Part shown: positions 1 to 8,341 of the stretch, one piece after another
Numbering within the stretch: position 1 is the first letter of the stretch
Layout: every line of letters starts with the position of its first letter
NCBI GenBank assembly: GCA_963691885.1
Contig: OY829843.1
Location: forward strand, 3,100,001-3,164,000
Source of the DNA: G963691885 sp963691885
Lineage (GTDB): Bacteria > Pseudomonadota > Alphaproteobacteria > UBA8366 > Aestuariispiraceae
Length of the DNA stretch: 64,000 bases
Reading direction: 5' to 3'
Program-made: the position numbers and the translations under genes
The notes under the pieces: generated by a model
The model's database searches: none
What the model was told of the DNA's origin: nothing
Seen by the model: the letters and a program-made list of their open reading frames with translations, nothing else

Positions 1-1
1 T

Positions 2-1048
2 GCTGCACCTCATGATGTCATGGCCATAAAGCTGGTGCAGTTCAGTCAGTTTTATCTGGGGGATGGGCCAGAAATGCGGGCCTCACTCGATCGCGTCTTG
101 CCGGCCTGGTCACCCGACGTCAGAGGATACGGATTTATTCGTGGATCCTATGGATTTGCGGCTGAGGAGTCCGGCGATTACCGGACGGGCGAGAGCGCGG
201 CGCGGGAAGCCGTTGCGATCAATCCGGCTGATGTGTGGAGCGCTCATGCCTGCGCCCATGTGATGGAAATGGAAGGGCGCGCGAAAGAAGGTGCCGAATT
301 CCTCGGTGATATTCGGAAGCACTGGGATGGCATCCATAATTTCAGGCATCACGCGGAATGGCATTTGGCCCTTTTGTATCTTGAGCTGGGTGAGATTGAG
401 AAGGTCCTCGACCATTACGACGAAGCGGTGTGGACCGAAATCGCGGGCGACTACCTCGATATTTCGAATGGTGTTGCCCTGCTGTGGCGGTTGCAGGAAA
501 TCGGTGTGGATGTTGGTGACCGTTGGCAGGCCCTGGCCGATCTATCTGCCCTTCGTTCTGAGGAGCATTGCCTTTTGTTTGCGGATCTTCACTTTCTGCT
601 GGCTCTGCTCGAAGGGGGGAAGTTCGATCAGGCCCTGCAGATGCGCAATTCGATGCACCAGTTTGCGACAGCACCTGTTACCGCTGACCGGACCCAGGCA
701 CAGATGTTAAAGACCGTGGGGTTGGCGATTGCGGACGCGATGATCGCGCTTAAATCCGGCAACGCTTCTTCCGCCCAACAAACCCTGGGTGCGATCCGAC
801 ATGATATTTTTCAGATTGGCGGGTCCCATGCTCAGCGGGACCTATTCGATCGCATGCTGGTTCGGGCAGCGATGGATGCCGGGGATTATGACGCGACCCG
901 TTCCTTGTTGAACTCTCGGATTTCTGCCAGGCCCCGCATGGGCTGGAATCATCTGCGCCTTGCTGAACTGGAAGACAGGCTTGGCCATCCAGAGGCCGCA
1001 GCGGACGCCCGGGCAAGGGCGGATCAGCTTTTGAGTGAACAGTCTTAA
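2..1048 (+). CDS. TPR-type protein, TTC38-like family (5' end outside window)
   Basis: The reading frame is open from the first bases of the window (residues AAPHDVMAIKLVQ...), so the ATG at 20 is probably internal and the true start lies upstream. The visible part is about 348 residues, all helical and rich in Ala/Leu, with regularly spaced pairs such as AWSAHACAHVMEMEGR and WHLALLYLELGE that look like tetratricopeptide repeats. The PHD-M motif followed by a long TPR array resembles the TTC38 family, which occurs in many alphaproteobacteria and has no firm biochemical role. It probably acts as a cytoplasmic protein-protein scaffold. The stop lies 18 bases before sppA, so the two may share a transcript. 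Family assignment is moderately sure; function is unknown. Confidence 0.65.
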   Translation, partial: AAPHDVMAIKLVQFSQFYLGDGPEMRASLDRVLPAWSPDVRGYGFIRGSYGFAAEESGDYRTGESAAREAVAINPADVWSAHACAHVMEMEGRAKEGAEFLGDIRKHWDGIHNFRHHAEWHLALLYLELGEIEKVLDHYDEAVWTEIAGDYLDISNGVALLWRLQEIGVDVGDRWQALADLSALRSEEHCLLFADLHFLLALLEGGKFDQALQMRNSMHQFATAPVTADRTQAQMLKTVGLAIADAMIALKSGNASSAQQTLGAIRHDIFQIGGSHAQRDLFDRMLVRAAMDAGDYDATRSLLNSRISARPRMGWNHLRLAELEDRLGHPEAAADARARADQLLSEQS

Positions 1049-1066
1049 GTTGGAGCAATACCAAAA

Positions 1067-2851
1067 ATGGGTTTCCTGAAACGACTATTTACCTGGATTT
1101 TTGTCAGTGTTGGCTTTCTGACTGTTCTGGGGCTTGGTGTGGGTGTTTTCATTGCGGTCAATTACGAACCCGATCCACCCAGTATTCCCGAAAAGTCAGT
1201 GTTGTGGCTGGACCTGAACACGCCAGTAACGGAACGTCCTGAACCCGGCTTGCTTGGAGAGGGTGAGGGGACCGTATTTCGGGATATGATTCTGGCCATC
1301 GACAAAGCAATCGATGATCCACGCATCGAAGGTGTGGCGGCGCAGTTGGGCGGTTCTTCGCTATCCATTGCGCAAGCACAGGAATTGTCCCGTGCGCTGA
1401 TTGAACTGAAAACTGCGGGTAAATCCAGTGTCGCTTTTGCCGAGGATCTCGGGTCTGGCTGGAACGGAACCGTGGACTATATGCTGGCCGCCAGTTTCGG
1501 GGAATTGTGGTTACAGCCATCGGGCGGTGTAGGACTGAGTGGGCTTGCAATTGAAATGCCGTTCTTTCGGGATGCGCTAGATGAATATGGCGTCTCGCCG
1601 CAATTTGAGCAGCGCTACGAATTCAAGGGGGGCGTTGATTCCTATGTTGAGACCGGGATGACCCCGGCGATGCGCGCGTCACTTTCACGCCTGTTGGAAA
1701 GTTGGACCCGCCAGATCGGTTCGGTGATCGTGGACGCTGGTCGTTTGCAGAGCAACTCTGACTTCCTGCGGGTCCTGAATAATGGACCCTATCTGGCGAA
1801 GGACGCCCTGGCGCTGGGTTTGGTCGACAGGCTTGGCTATTGGGACGAGGCCGAAAATGCGATGAACCTGGCCTATCCCGATGTTCCCGAGGAAGACTAT
1901 CAGGATCCTGTGACCTATCTGTGGGCATTGGGGGCGGAAGAGGAAGAAGCGCCAGGAACAAGCATCGCCCTGATCTACGGTGTTGGCGCAATTCTGCCTG
2001 ACAGCGGCGACAGCTTTTTTGACGATCCCGGGTTCCAACCCTATTCCGTCGCAGATGCCTTGTCGGACGCCCGTGAGGATGAGTCTATCGCCGCTGTGGT
2101 GTTCCGTGTTGACAGTCCGGGTGGCGCTTATGGTCCGTCTGACAGTGTTTGGCGCGAAATGGTGCGGCTCAGGGAAAGCGGGAAGCCGGTCATTGTCTCT
2201 ATGGGCAGCGCTGCAGCCAGTGGTGGGTATTTCGTTTCCATGAATGCGGATCAGGTTTTTGCCCTGCCTGGAACCCTGACTGGGTCGATCGGCGTTTATT
2301 CGGGCAAGTTTGCGACCGCGGATCTTTGGGATCGTTTCGGAATACGGTGGGAACGCCTTCAGGCTGGCACCAATGCGGGGATCTGGAGTTCCGTCACCGA
2401 ATTTTCCAGCACGGAACGAGACAAATTTCGGGAAGGTGTTGATTTCGTCTATACGGATTTCACAGCCAAAGTGGCAGAAGCACGCGGCTTTTCCGACACC
2501 GAACTGGATGCTGCTGCACGCGGTCGGATCTGGACGGGCGAAGATGCGCGGGATGTAGGTCTTGTGGATGAGTTGGGGGGGCTGCTGGATGCAGTTGAGG
2601 CCGCGCGGATTGCCGCCGATCTGACAGAGGACGCGTTTTCTTTGCGCTTGCTGCCTGAAGTGCCGTCTGCCTTTGATCGCTTTCTGGAAGTGCTGGAAAG
2701 TGGCGACCCCTTTGGTGGGATAACCGCGCTCATCACGAAAGAGATGGTTGGAGTGGTTGTCGGCGCGGAGAATGTAGATCGTCTGGAGATGCTGCATGCG
2801 GAAGGACCGTCCGGGATCCTGCATATGCCACCGATGAGACTGGCCCGCTAA
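1067..2851 (+). CDS. sppA: signal peptide peptidase SppA, long (67K) form
   Basis: This 594-residue protein is a membrane-anchored serine protease that degrades signal peptides left in the inner membrane. One N-terminal membrane helix (about residues 8-30) precedes two tandem S49 domains, the layout of the long SppA type. The Lys/Ser dyad is visible: Lys187 in YEFKGGVDSYVE of the first half and Ser385 in AAASGGYF of the second half, matching Lys209/Ser409 of E. coli SppA. The ATG at 1067 is preceded by a purine-poor stretch, so the start is chosen because the membrane anchor begins there. The gene ends tail-to-tail with tlyA, sharing four bases. A short-form S49 protease gene is also present at 34753. 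Identification is firm. Confidence 0.93.
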   Translation: MGFLKRLFTWIFVSVGFLTVLGLGVGVFIAVNYEPDPPSIPEKSVLWLDLNTPVTERPEPGLLGEGEGTVFRDMILAIDKAIDDPRIEGVAAQLGGSSLSIAQAQELSRALIELKTAGKSSVAFAEDLGSGWNGTVDYMLAASFGELWLQPSGGVGLSGLAIEMPFFRDALDEYGVSPQFEQRYEFKGGVDSYVETGMTPAMRASLSRLLESWTRQIGSVIVDAGRLQSNSDFLRVLNNGPYLAKDALALGLVDRLGYWDEAENAMNLAYPDVPEEDYQDPVTYLWALGAEEEEAPGTSIALIYGVGAILPDSGDSFFDDPGFQPYSVADALSDAREDESIAAVVFRVDSPGGAYGPSDSVWREMVRLRESGKPVIVSMGSAAASGGYFVSMNADQVFALPGTLTGSIGVYSGKFATADLWDRFGIRWERLQAGTNAGIWSSVTEFSSTERDKFREGVDFVYTDFTAKVAEARGFSDTELDAAARGRIWTGEDARDVGLVDELGGLLDAVEAARIAADLTEDAFSLRLLPEVPSAFDRFLEVLESGDPFGGITALITKEMVGVVVGAENVDRLEMLHAEGPSGILHMPPMRLAR

Positions 2852-3630
2852 GCCGGCTTTCTTGCGACGATCAGAAATTCGACATTGCCCTGAGGACCTG
2901 TGATCGGGCTGGTGACAAGACCGTCAACATGCCAGCCCATATCCTGGCTGAGCCAATCATGTACCTCCTGACAGACACGTTCGTGCAAGGCCTCGTCGCG
3001 GACCACGCCACCTTTGCCAACTTCGCCTTTGCCGACCTGAAATTGGGGTTTGATTAAGGCCACCAGGACCGCGCCAGGACGGGCAAGGTTAAGCGACGCC
3101 GGCAGGACTTTTTCGAGGCCGATGAAGCTTGCGTCGCAAACGACTATGTCGATCCCGTCCGGGATGATCTCTGCATCGAGGGTTCGGGCGTTGGTACTTT
3201 CCAGAACAACAACCCGATCATCTTGTCTCAATTTCCAGTGGAGTTGTCCGCGCCCGACATCGACTGCGTAGACCTTTTTTGCACCATGTGTCAGCAGGAC
3301 GTCGGTAAACCCCCCTGTTGAGGAGCCGACATCAATGCAAATCGCCTCGTCGACCTCAATATCCGTGTAGGTCGAAAGTGCTTTGTCCAGCTTCAATCCA
3401 CCCCGGCTGACCCAGGGATGATCCTGGCCGCGTATCTCCAGGGCTGTTTCTTCCTGTATTGGCTGGCCCGGTTTTTCAATGCGTTGTTCACCCGCGAAGA
3501 CCTTGCCCGCCATGATCAAGGCCTGAGCCTTGCTGCGCGTTTCGACGAGACCGCGGTCGACGAGCGCCTGATCCGCCCGGGGTTTCTTGGAGCTTGGCGC
3601 CTGCTGGCGATTTTTCGATTGTTTCTTCAC
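2848..3630 (-). CDS. tlyA: TlyA family rRNA (cytidine-2'-O)-methyltransferase
   Basis: The 260-residue protein has an N-terminal S4 RNA-binding domain (about residues 17-75, ADQALVDRGLVETRSKAQAL) followed by an FtsJ/RrmJ-like SAM methyltransferase domain with the motif-I loop DVGSSTGGFTDVLL. TlyA enzymes 2'-O-methylate cytidines in 16S and/or 23S rRNA and also act as haemolysin-like proteins in some species. It is the last gene of the xseB-ispA-dxs-tlyA minus-strand operon, 57 bases after dxs, an order common in alphaproteobacteria. The Lys/Arg/Gln-rich N-terminus before the S4 domain is probably unstructured. Which rRNA it modifies cannot be told from the sequence. Confidence 0.92.
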   Translation of the reverse strand: MKKQSKNRQQAPSSKKPRADQALVDRGLVETRSKAQALIMAGKVFAGEQRIEKPGQPIQEETALEIRGQDHPWVSRGGLKLDKALSTYTDIEVDEAICIDVGSSTGGFTDVLLTHGAKKVYAVDVGRGQLHWKLRQDDRVVVLESTNARTLDAEIIPDGIDIVVCDASFIGLEKVLPASLNLARPGAVLVALIKPQFQVGKGEVGKGGVVRDEALHERVCQEVHDWLSQDMGWHVDGLVTSPITGPQGNVEFLIVARKPA

Positions 3631-3687
3631 AGACTGGGCACCTTATGCCCTTCAAGAACGGGGGTCAAAGGTAACGAACCTTGGCTG

Positions 3688-5601
3688 CTATGCCCGTGCG
3701 GGACGGTCCGATGTGGAATTGTCATGACCAAGCGCCGAGAGGGCCTTTGCAACGATGTGAGGTGCCGTAAGACCCGCCTGTTCGTATTGCAAGTCGGGTT
3801 TGTCGTGATCCAGGAAGGTATCAGGCATATACAGGGTTCTGACCTTTACCTGTTGGGTCAGGTCTTCCTGAACAAGTATTTCGAGAACCTGCGCAGAAAA
3901 ACCGCCGATGGAGCCTTCCTCAATCGTGATCAGAACCTCATGCTTGCGCGCCAGGTCACGGATCATATCCGCATCGACAGGCTTTGCGAACCGGGCGTCG
4001 GCAACCGTTGTGGAATAACCGTGGCTGGCAAGTGTATCGGCCGCCTTGAGCGATTCTTCCAGACGCGTGCCGAGGGAAAGAATGGCAACGGATGTTCCCT
4101 CGCGCATGATGCGCCCTTTCCCGATTTCCAGGATTTCCGGTGATTCTGGCAAATCCGTGCCAACACCCTCACCGCGGGGATAACGGAATGCGGTCGGGCG
4201 ATCATCTGTAGCAGCAGCGGTCGCGACCATATGGACAAGTTCCGCCTCATCGGCAGCAGCCATCACAACAAAGTTTGGCAGACAGCACAGATAGGCAAGA
4301 TCATAGGCGCCGCAATGGGTCTGACCATCGGCGCCGACATATCCGGCCCGGTCTATGGCGAAGCGGACCGGCAGTTCCTGCAAGGCGACGTCATGGACGA
4401 CCTGGTCATAGCCACGTTGCAGGAATGTGGAGTATAGCGCGCAGAAAGGACGATATCCTTCGGTCGCGAGGCCCGCAGCAAAGGTCACGGCATGTTGTTC
4501 GGCGATGCCAACATCAAAGGCGCGATCAGGATGAGCCTGATTGAAAATATCGACACCGGTACCGGATGGCATGGCGGCGGTCACGGCAACAATCCTGTCG
4601 TCTTCGCCAGCCAGATTGGTGAGCGTTTCGCCAAAGACCTTCGTATAGCTGGGCGCATTGGGGACGGCCTTGTGCTGAGCCCCTGTCACAATATCGAATT
4701 TTGCGACACCATGATATTTATCCGGTGCGGCCTCTGCGGGGGGATAGCCCTTACCCTTTTGGGTCACGACATGGATCAGGACCGGACCAGTGTCATCGGC
4801 ATCGCGGACATTGCGCAGTACGGGGAGAAGATGATCCAGGTTGTGACCGTCAATTGGCCCGACATAATAAAAGCCAAGTTCTTCAAACAGGGTGCCGCCG
4901 GTGACAAACCCCCGGGCAAATTCCTCTGCCCGTTCTGCGGCTTTCTCCAATTGGCGGGGAAATTTCTCGGCGATCTGTTTTCCGATGCTGCGGAGTGACA
5001 GATACGGTTTTGAAGACAGCAATCGTGAGAGATAGGCGCTCATCGCGCCTACAGGCGGTGCGATCGACATATCATTGTCGTTAAGGATCACGATGAGGCG
5101 GGAATTCATGGATCCGGCATTGTTCAAAGCTTCGAATGCCATGCCGGCGCTCATCGCCCCGTCCCCGATGACCGCAATAACGTTGTTCTGTTTCTCAGAC
5201 AGATCTCTGGCAACGGCCATGCCAAGACCGGCAGAGATGGATGTTGAGGAATGGGCCGTGCCGAACGGGTCATAGGGACTTTCGGATCTCTTGGTAAATC
5301 CACTCAACCCGCCGCCCTGGCGCAGGGTTGGCATCTCCATCCGTCGTTCTGTCAGGATCTTGTGCGGATAGCACTGATGTCCGACATCCCAAATCAGGCG
5401 GTCTTCAGGTGTATTGAAGACGTAATGCAAGGCAACGGTTAGCTCAACGACGCCCAGACCGGCACCCAGATGTCCCCCGGTCTGGCTGACAACCTTGATG
5501 GTTTCGTTTCGCAGATCCTCAGCCAGAGAGGCAATATCCCGTTCCGGCAATTGCCGCAAATCGGCAGGATTTTTGACCTGGTCCAGAAACGGAGTCTTCA
5601 T
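3688..5601 (-). CDS. dxs: 1-deoxy-D-xylulose-5-phosphate synthase
   Basis: DXS condenses pyruvate with glyceraldehyde 3-phosphate and is the first step of the methylerythritol phosphate isoprenoid route; it also feeds thiamine and pyridoxal synthesis. The 637-residue length is typical. Visible signatures are GGHLGAGLGVVELTVALHYV near residue 42, the thiamine-diphosphate motif VIGDGAMSAGMAFEAL followed by ILNDNDMSI, and the catalytic glutamate in the pyrimidine-domain segment IAEQHAVTFAAGLA. The ATG at 5601 gives the usual MKTPFLDQVKNPADLRQLP N-terminus. It follows ispA by 47 bases, so precursor supply and chain elongation are co-transcribed. Nothing is missing or unusual. Confidence 0.97.
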   Translation of the reverse strand: MKTPFLDQVKNPADLRQLPERDIASLAEDLRNETIKVVSQTGGHLGAGLGVVELTVALHYVFNTPEDRLIWDVGHQCYPHKILTERRMEMPTLRQGGGLSGFTKRSESPYDPFGTAHSSTSISAGLGMAVARDLSEKQNNVIAVIGDGAMSAGMAFEALNNAGSMNSRLIVILNDNDMSIAPPVGAMSAYLSRLLSSKPYLSLRSIGKQIAEKFPRQLEKAAERAEEFARGFVTGGTLFEELGFYYVGPIDGHNLDHLLPVLRNVRDADDTGPVLIHVVTQKGKGYPPAEAAPDKYHGVAKFDIVTGAQHKAVPNAPSYTKVFGETLTNLAGEDDRIVAVTAAMPSGTGVDIFNQAHPDRAFDVGIAEQHAVTFAAGLATEGYRPFCALYSTFLQRGYDQVVHDVALQELPVRFAIDRAGYVGADGQTHCGAYDLAYLCCLPNFVVMAAADEAELVHMVATAAATDDRPTAFRYPRGEGVGTDLPESPEILEIGKGRIMREGTSVAILSLGTRLEESLKAADTLASHGYSTTVADARFAKPVDADMIRDLARKHEVLITIEEGSIGGFSAQVLEILVQEDLTQQVKVRTLYMPDTFLDHDKPDLQYEQAGLTAPHIVAKALSALGHDNSTSDRPARA

Positions 5602-5648
5602 GGTTTAACGACCTGTAATGCTCTATGCCTGCTTTATCAGGCCTTATT

Positions 5649-6560
5649 CTAGTGACGGCGATCGACGACGAAACGGGCGACTTGCCGCAACAGATCAGCC
5701 TTATGGTCGAAAATCGCCAAATGTTCAACTGCCTGCGCCGAAAGCCGCTCTGCCTGATCCCGCGCGCGTTCAGGACCCAGGATGGAAACGAAGGTTGCTT
5801 TACCCTGCTCTTCATCCTTGTTCACAGCCTTGCCGGTTTCTTCCTGCGTGCCTTCAATATCCAGCAGATCGTCGGCAATCTGGAACGCCAGCCCCAGATC
5901 ATGGGCATAGCCGCGCAGAGCGTCGCGTGCTTTTTGAGGGGCGTTGCCAAGCACCGCACCCGCCATGCAGCCAAATTCAATCAGGGCGCCGGTCTTCAGG
6001 CGCTGTAGTCGCGTAATCTCGCCAATGTCCAGGTCAACTTCCGCCGCGTTCAGATCGATCATCTGTCCGCCGACCATGCCGTGCCCGCCAGCAGCCTTTG
6101 CCAGCCGCACGACCAGATCGGCACGAATGGCAGGGTTTGCATGGGTGTCCGGATTTCCAAGAATACCGAAAGCAAGCGTCAGCAACGCATCCCCGGCCAG
6201 AATGGCGGTTCCCTCGTCAAATTGCTTATGCACGGTTGGACGGCCGCGGCGCATGTCATCGTCATCCATGGCAGGCAGGTCGTCGTGAACGAGTGAATAG
6301 CAATGGACCAGTTCCAGCGCGGCAGCTGTTCGAAGAATGGGTGTTTCAGCAACCGAAAAAAGACCAGCACTCTGCATGACAAGGAAAGGGCGCAATCGCT
6401 TGCCGCCGCCAAGCACCCCATGACGCATGGCCTCCACGAGTTTTTGCTCAGGCGCTTCATCCGTTGTCAGGAGTTCGTCGAGTTTCTGCTCAATTGCCTG
6501 CGCCGCTTGAGCCATTTCGGCTTCGAGGTTGGGTCCTGAAACGACAGTTGGTCTGGTCAT
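5649..6560 (-). CDS. ispA: farnesyl diphosphate synthase (short-chain polyprenyl synthetase)
   Basis: This 303-residue all-helical prenyltransferase should make farnesyl (or geranylgeranyl) diphosphate from IPP and DMAPP. The first aspartate-rich motif is DDLPAMD (residues 93-99), with the four-residue insertion characteristic of bacterial type II FPP synthases; the second is DDLLD (230-234). The GGGKRLRPFL substrate-binding stretch is at 51-60. It stands between xseB and dxs on the minus strand, the usual alphaproteobacterial order. A second, longer-chain synthase (ispB) lies at 29850, which supports the short-chain assignment here. Exact chain length is inferred. Confidence 0.95.
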   Translation of the reverse strand: MTRPTVVSGPNLEAEMAQAAQAIEQKLDELLTTDEAPEQKLVEAMRHGVLGGGKRLRPFLVMQSAGLFSVAETPILRTAAALELVHCYSLVHDDLPAMDDDDMRRGRPTVHKQFDEGTAILAGDALLTLAFGILGNPDTHANPAIRADLVVRLAKAAGGHGMVGGQMIDLNAAEVDLDIGEITRLQRLKTGALIEFGCMAGAVLGNAPQKARDALRGYAHDLGLAFQIADDLLDIEGTQEETGKAVNKDEEQGKATFVSILGPERARDQAERLSAQAVEHLAIFDHKADLLRQVARFVVDRRH

Positions 6561-6650
6561 AAATCTGTTCTTTACACTTTAGAGGAAAGGATTTCAGTGC
6601 CGGACAAACGTCCTTGGTAAATACGAAAATCTGTATCGATGCTTTGCAAA

Positions 6651-6914
6651 CTAGTCGAAACTGGCCGGCTCGGCACTGGCGGTGCCACTGGCATCCAGTG
6701 TGATTTTATCAACCCGCATTTGGGCCTGTTTCAGCTTTGCTTCACAATGGGCTTTCAAGCTGGCCCCCCTTGCATAGGCTTCGATCGCGTCATCCAGTTC
6801 AACATCCCCTTCTTCGAGGCGCCGGACAATTGTTTCCAGTTCGGACATGGCAGCTTCGAAACTGAGGTTTTCGATATCTTTGTTCTCGTCTTTTGTTGCA
6901 GAGTCTGCGGCCAT
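6651..6914 (-). CDS. xseB: exodeoxyribonuclease VII small subunit
   Basis: The 87-residue acidic protein has the XseB core SFEAAMSELETIVRRLEEGD followed by DVELDDAIEAYARGASL, the region that packs as helices on XseA to form the single-strand-specific exonuclease VII. It is the first gene of the minus-strand isoprenoid operon, as in E. coli (xseB-ispA-dxs). The N-terminus MAADSATKDENKDIEN is an unstructured acidic extension. XseA is not encoded in this window. The length is within the family range (about 75-90). Confidence 0.93.
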   Translation of the reverse strand: MAADSATKDENKDIENLSFEAAMSELETIVRRLEEGDVELDDAIEAYARGASLKAHCEAKLKQAQMRVDKITLDASGTASAEPASFD

Positions 6915-6974
6915 GAAAGACTGTCCTTGTCTGTATTTGTTTCAGTTTGAAAAACCGTTAATAATTTCTGGGTT

Positions 6975-7004
6975 TTGCACCGGAAAGAACCCGTTGTTTA
7001 TAAT
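6975..7004 (+). promoter_or_regulatory. candidate sigma70-type promoter
   Basis: TTGCAC (6975-6980) and TATAAT (6999-7004) are separated by 18 bases. The hexamers are near-consensus for a housekeeping promoter and point towards the amidohydrolase gene that starts at 7177. This would give a leader of roughly 165 bases. It lies in the divergent gap between xseB and that gene; no equally good promoter for xseB was found by eye. Assignment is by pattern only. Confidence 0.4.
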
Positions 7005-7176
7005 CCGTCGGACGGAGCGGGTGCAATGCCGAGCCCGTTTTATCGCGCGCTTGCCCCGATTTTCACGCTTCTGGACCGATAATACGACATAACAATGGTA
7101 ACATCTTGCGAGAATCGAGGCGTAGCAATGCAAGAACGCTTGCCCGAATGACCTGTTTGGGGTGAGACTTTCGGTT

Positions 7177-8115
7177 ATGACGAGCCAAGCAAGAACAGCA
7201 CTGATTACGCATCCGGCATGTACCGAACATGACATGGGCATCGGCCATCCTGAACAACCAGCGCGCCTGACATCAGTTCTTGATGCGTTATCCGTAGATG
7301 ATTTTAGGGATCTCGTTCGGATTGAGGCCCCGCGCGCCAGTATCGAAGAGATCGCAAGGTCGCATCCAAAATCCCATATCGAAGGAATTTTGAACGCTGT
7401 ACCCGAGCATGGTGTGCGACAGGTCGATCCTGACACCGCCTTGTCTCCGGGATCTGGTGAAGCGGCGTTGCGCGCGGCTGGTGCAGGTATCGAGGCGGTG
7501 GATCGTGTTATGAGGGGCGAGATTCGAAATGTATTCTGTGCCGTTCGTCCACCGGGGCATCATGCTGAACCAGAACAGGCGATGGGGTTTTGTCTGTTCA
7601 ACAATGTTGCGATAGCAGCAGAGCATGCGATTGCCACGCATGGGGCGGCAAAAGTGGCGGTTGTGGATTTTGATGTCCATCACGGCAATGGCACGCAGGC
7701 TATGTTCATCAACAAACCCCATATGTTTTTCGCGTCAACGCATCAAATGCCCCTCTATCCCGGAACCGGCCATGAGGCAGAACGCGGTATTGGGGGAAAT
7801 ATTGTAAATGCGGCCCTGCCACCCAACGCATCGGGTGATGAATTCCGGATAGCGTTTCGTTTGCGCGTTCTACCCGCTCTTCTCGATTTCGACCCGGACC
7901 TGATCATCATTTCGGCTGGTTTCGACGCCCATGCGGATGACCCTCTGGCCAATGTTAACCTGGTTGAACACGATTATATCTGGGCAACCCGTGAATTGAT
8001 GCAGGTCGCTGACAAAACCTGTCAGGGGCGGGTGATATCAATGCTGGAAGGGGGGTATGATCTTGATGCGCTTGGTCGATCTTCCGCCGCGCATGTCACA
8101 ACCCTGATGGAATAA
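7177..8115 (+). CDS. histone deacetylase family amidohydrolase
   Basis: This 312-residue zinc hydrolase belongs to the arginase/deacetylase fold (class II HDAC-like, acetylpolyamine amidohydrolase relatives). It should remove acetyl groups from acetyl-lysine or acetylated polyamines; the true substrate is unknown. Visible motifs are GIGHPEQPARL near the N-terminus, the His-His pair in RPPGHHAEPE (128-129), zinc ligands in DFDVHHGNGTQ (Asp166, His168), and GFDAHADDPL. The active site looks intact. I prefer the ATG at 7177; a GTG at 7162 in the same frame would add five residues. It stands alone, divergent from xseB. Confidence 0.88.
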   Translation: MTSQARTALITHPACTEHDMGIGHPEQPARLTSVLDALSVDDFRDLVRIEAPRASIEEIARSHPKSHIEGILNAVPEHGVRQVDPDTALSPGSGEAALRAAGAGIEAVDRVMRGEIRNVFCAVRPPGHHAEPEQAMGFCLFNNVAIAAEHAIATHGAAKVAVVDFDVHHGNGTQAMFINKPHMFFASTHQMPLYPGTGHEAERGIGGNIVNAALPPNASGDEFRIAFRLRVLPALLDFDPDLIIISAGFDAHADDPLANVNLVEHDYIWATRELMQVADKTCQGRVISMLEGGYDLDALGRSSAAHVTTLME

Positions 8116-8207
8116 GTCAATTCTGGGCCTGTCGCCGCCCGAATATGATGGAAACTGGCCAGGAAAAAGCTTGCCGCAGCGCAACAAGGTCCTAAATCAG
8201 TACTGCA

Positions 8208-8301
8208 AACACACAGTGTTAGAAAGACACGCGACTTTCGGGCGTCGAAATTCGCTATTCGACCTCCGGCTGTTGTATTGTTGCAAACTGCAGCACAGTT
8301 T
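8208..8301. promoter_or_regulatory. two operator-like inverted repeats upstream of the RND efflux genes
   Basis: Two short perfect inverted repeats lie in the 225-base gap before the efflux adaptor gene: AACAC-ACA-GTGTT (8208-8220) and AAACTG-CAGCA-CAGTTT (8285-8301). The second ends 40 bases before the start codon, a plausible place for a repressor site. No TetR- or MarR-type regulator gene is next door, so the cognate protein would be encoded elsewhere. Seen in sequence; the role is inferred. Confidence 0.35.
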
Positions 8302-8341
8302 AGTCACCGGTTCGGTTAACTGTTTTTGACGGGAAATTGTC

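Noticed and set aside
1685..2824. Minus-strand open frame (379 codons) inside sppA
   Set aside because: sppA motifs and catalytic residues lie on the plus strand; the antisense product shows no recognisable domain.
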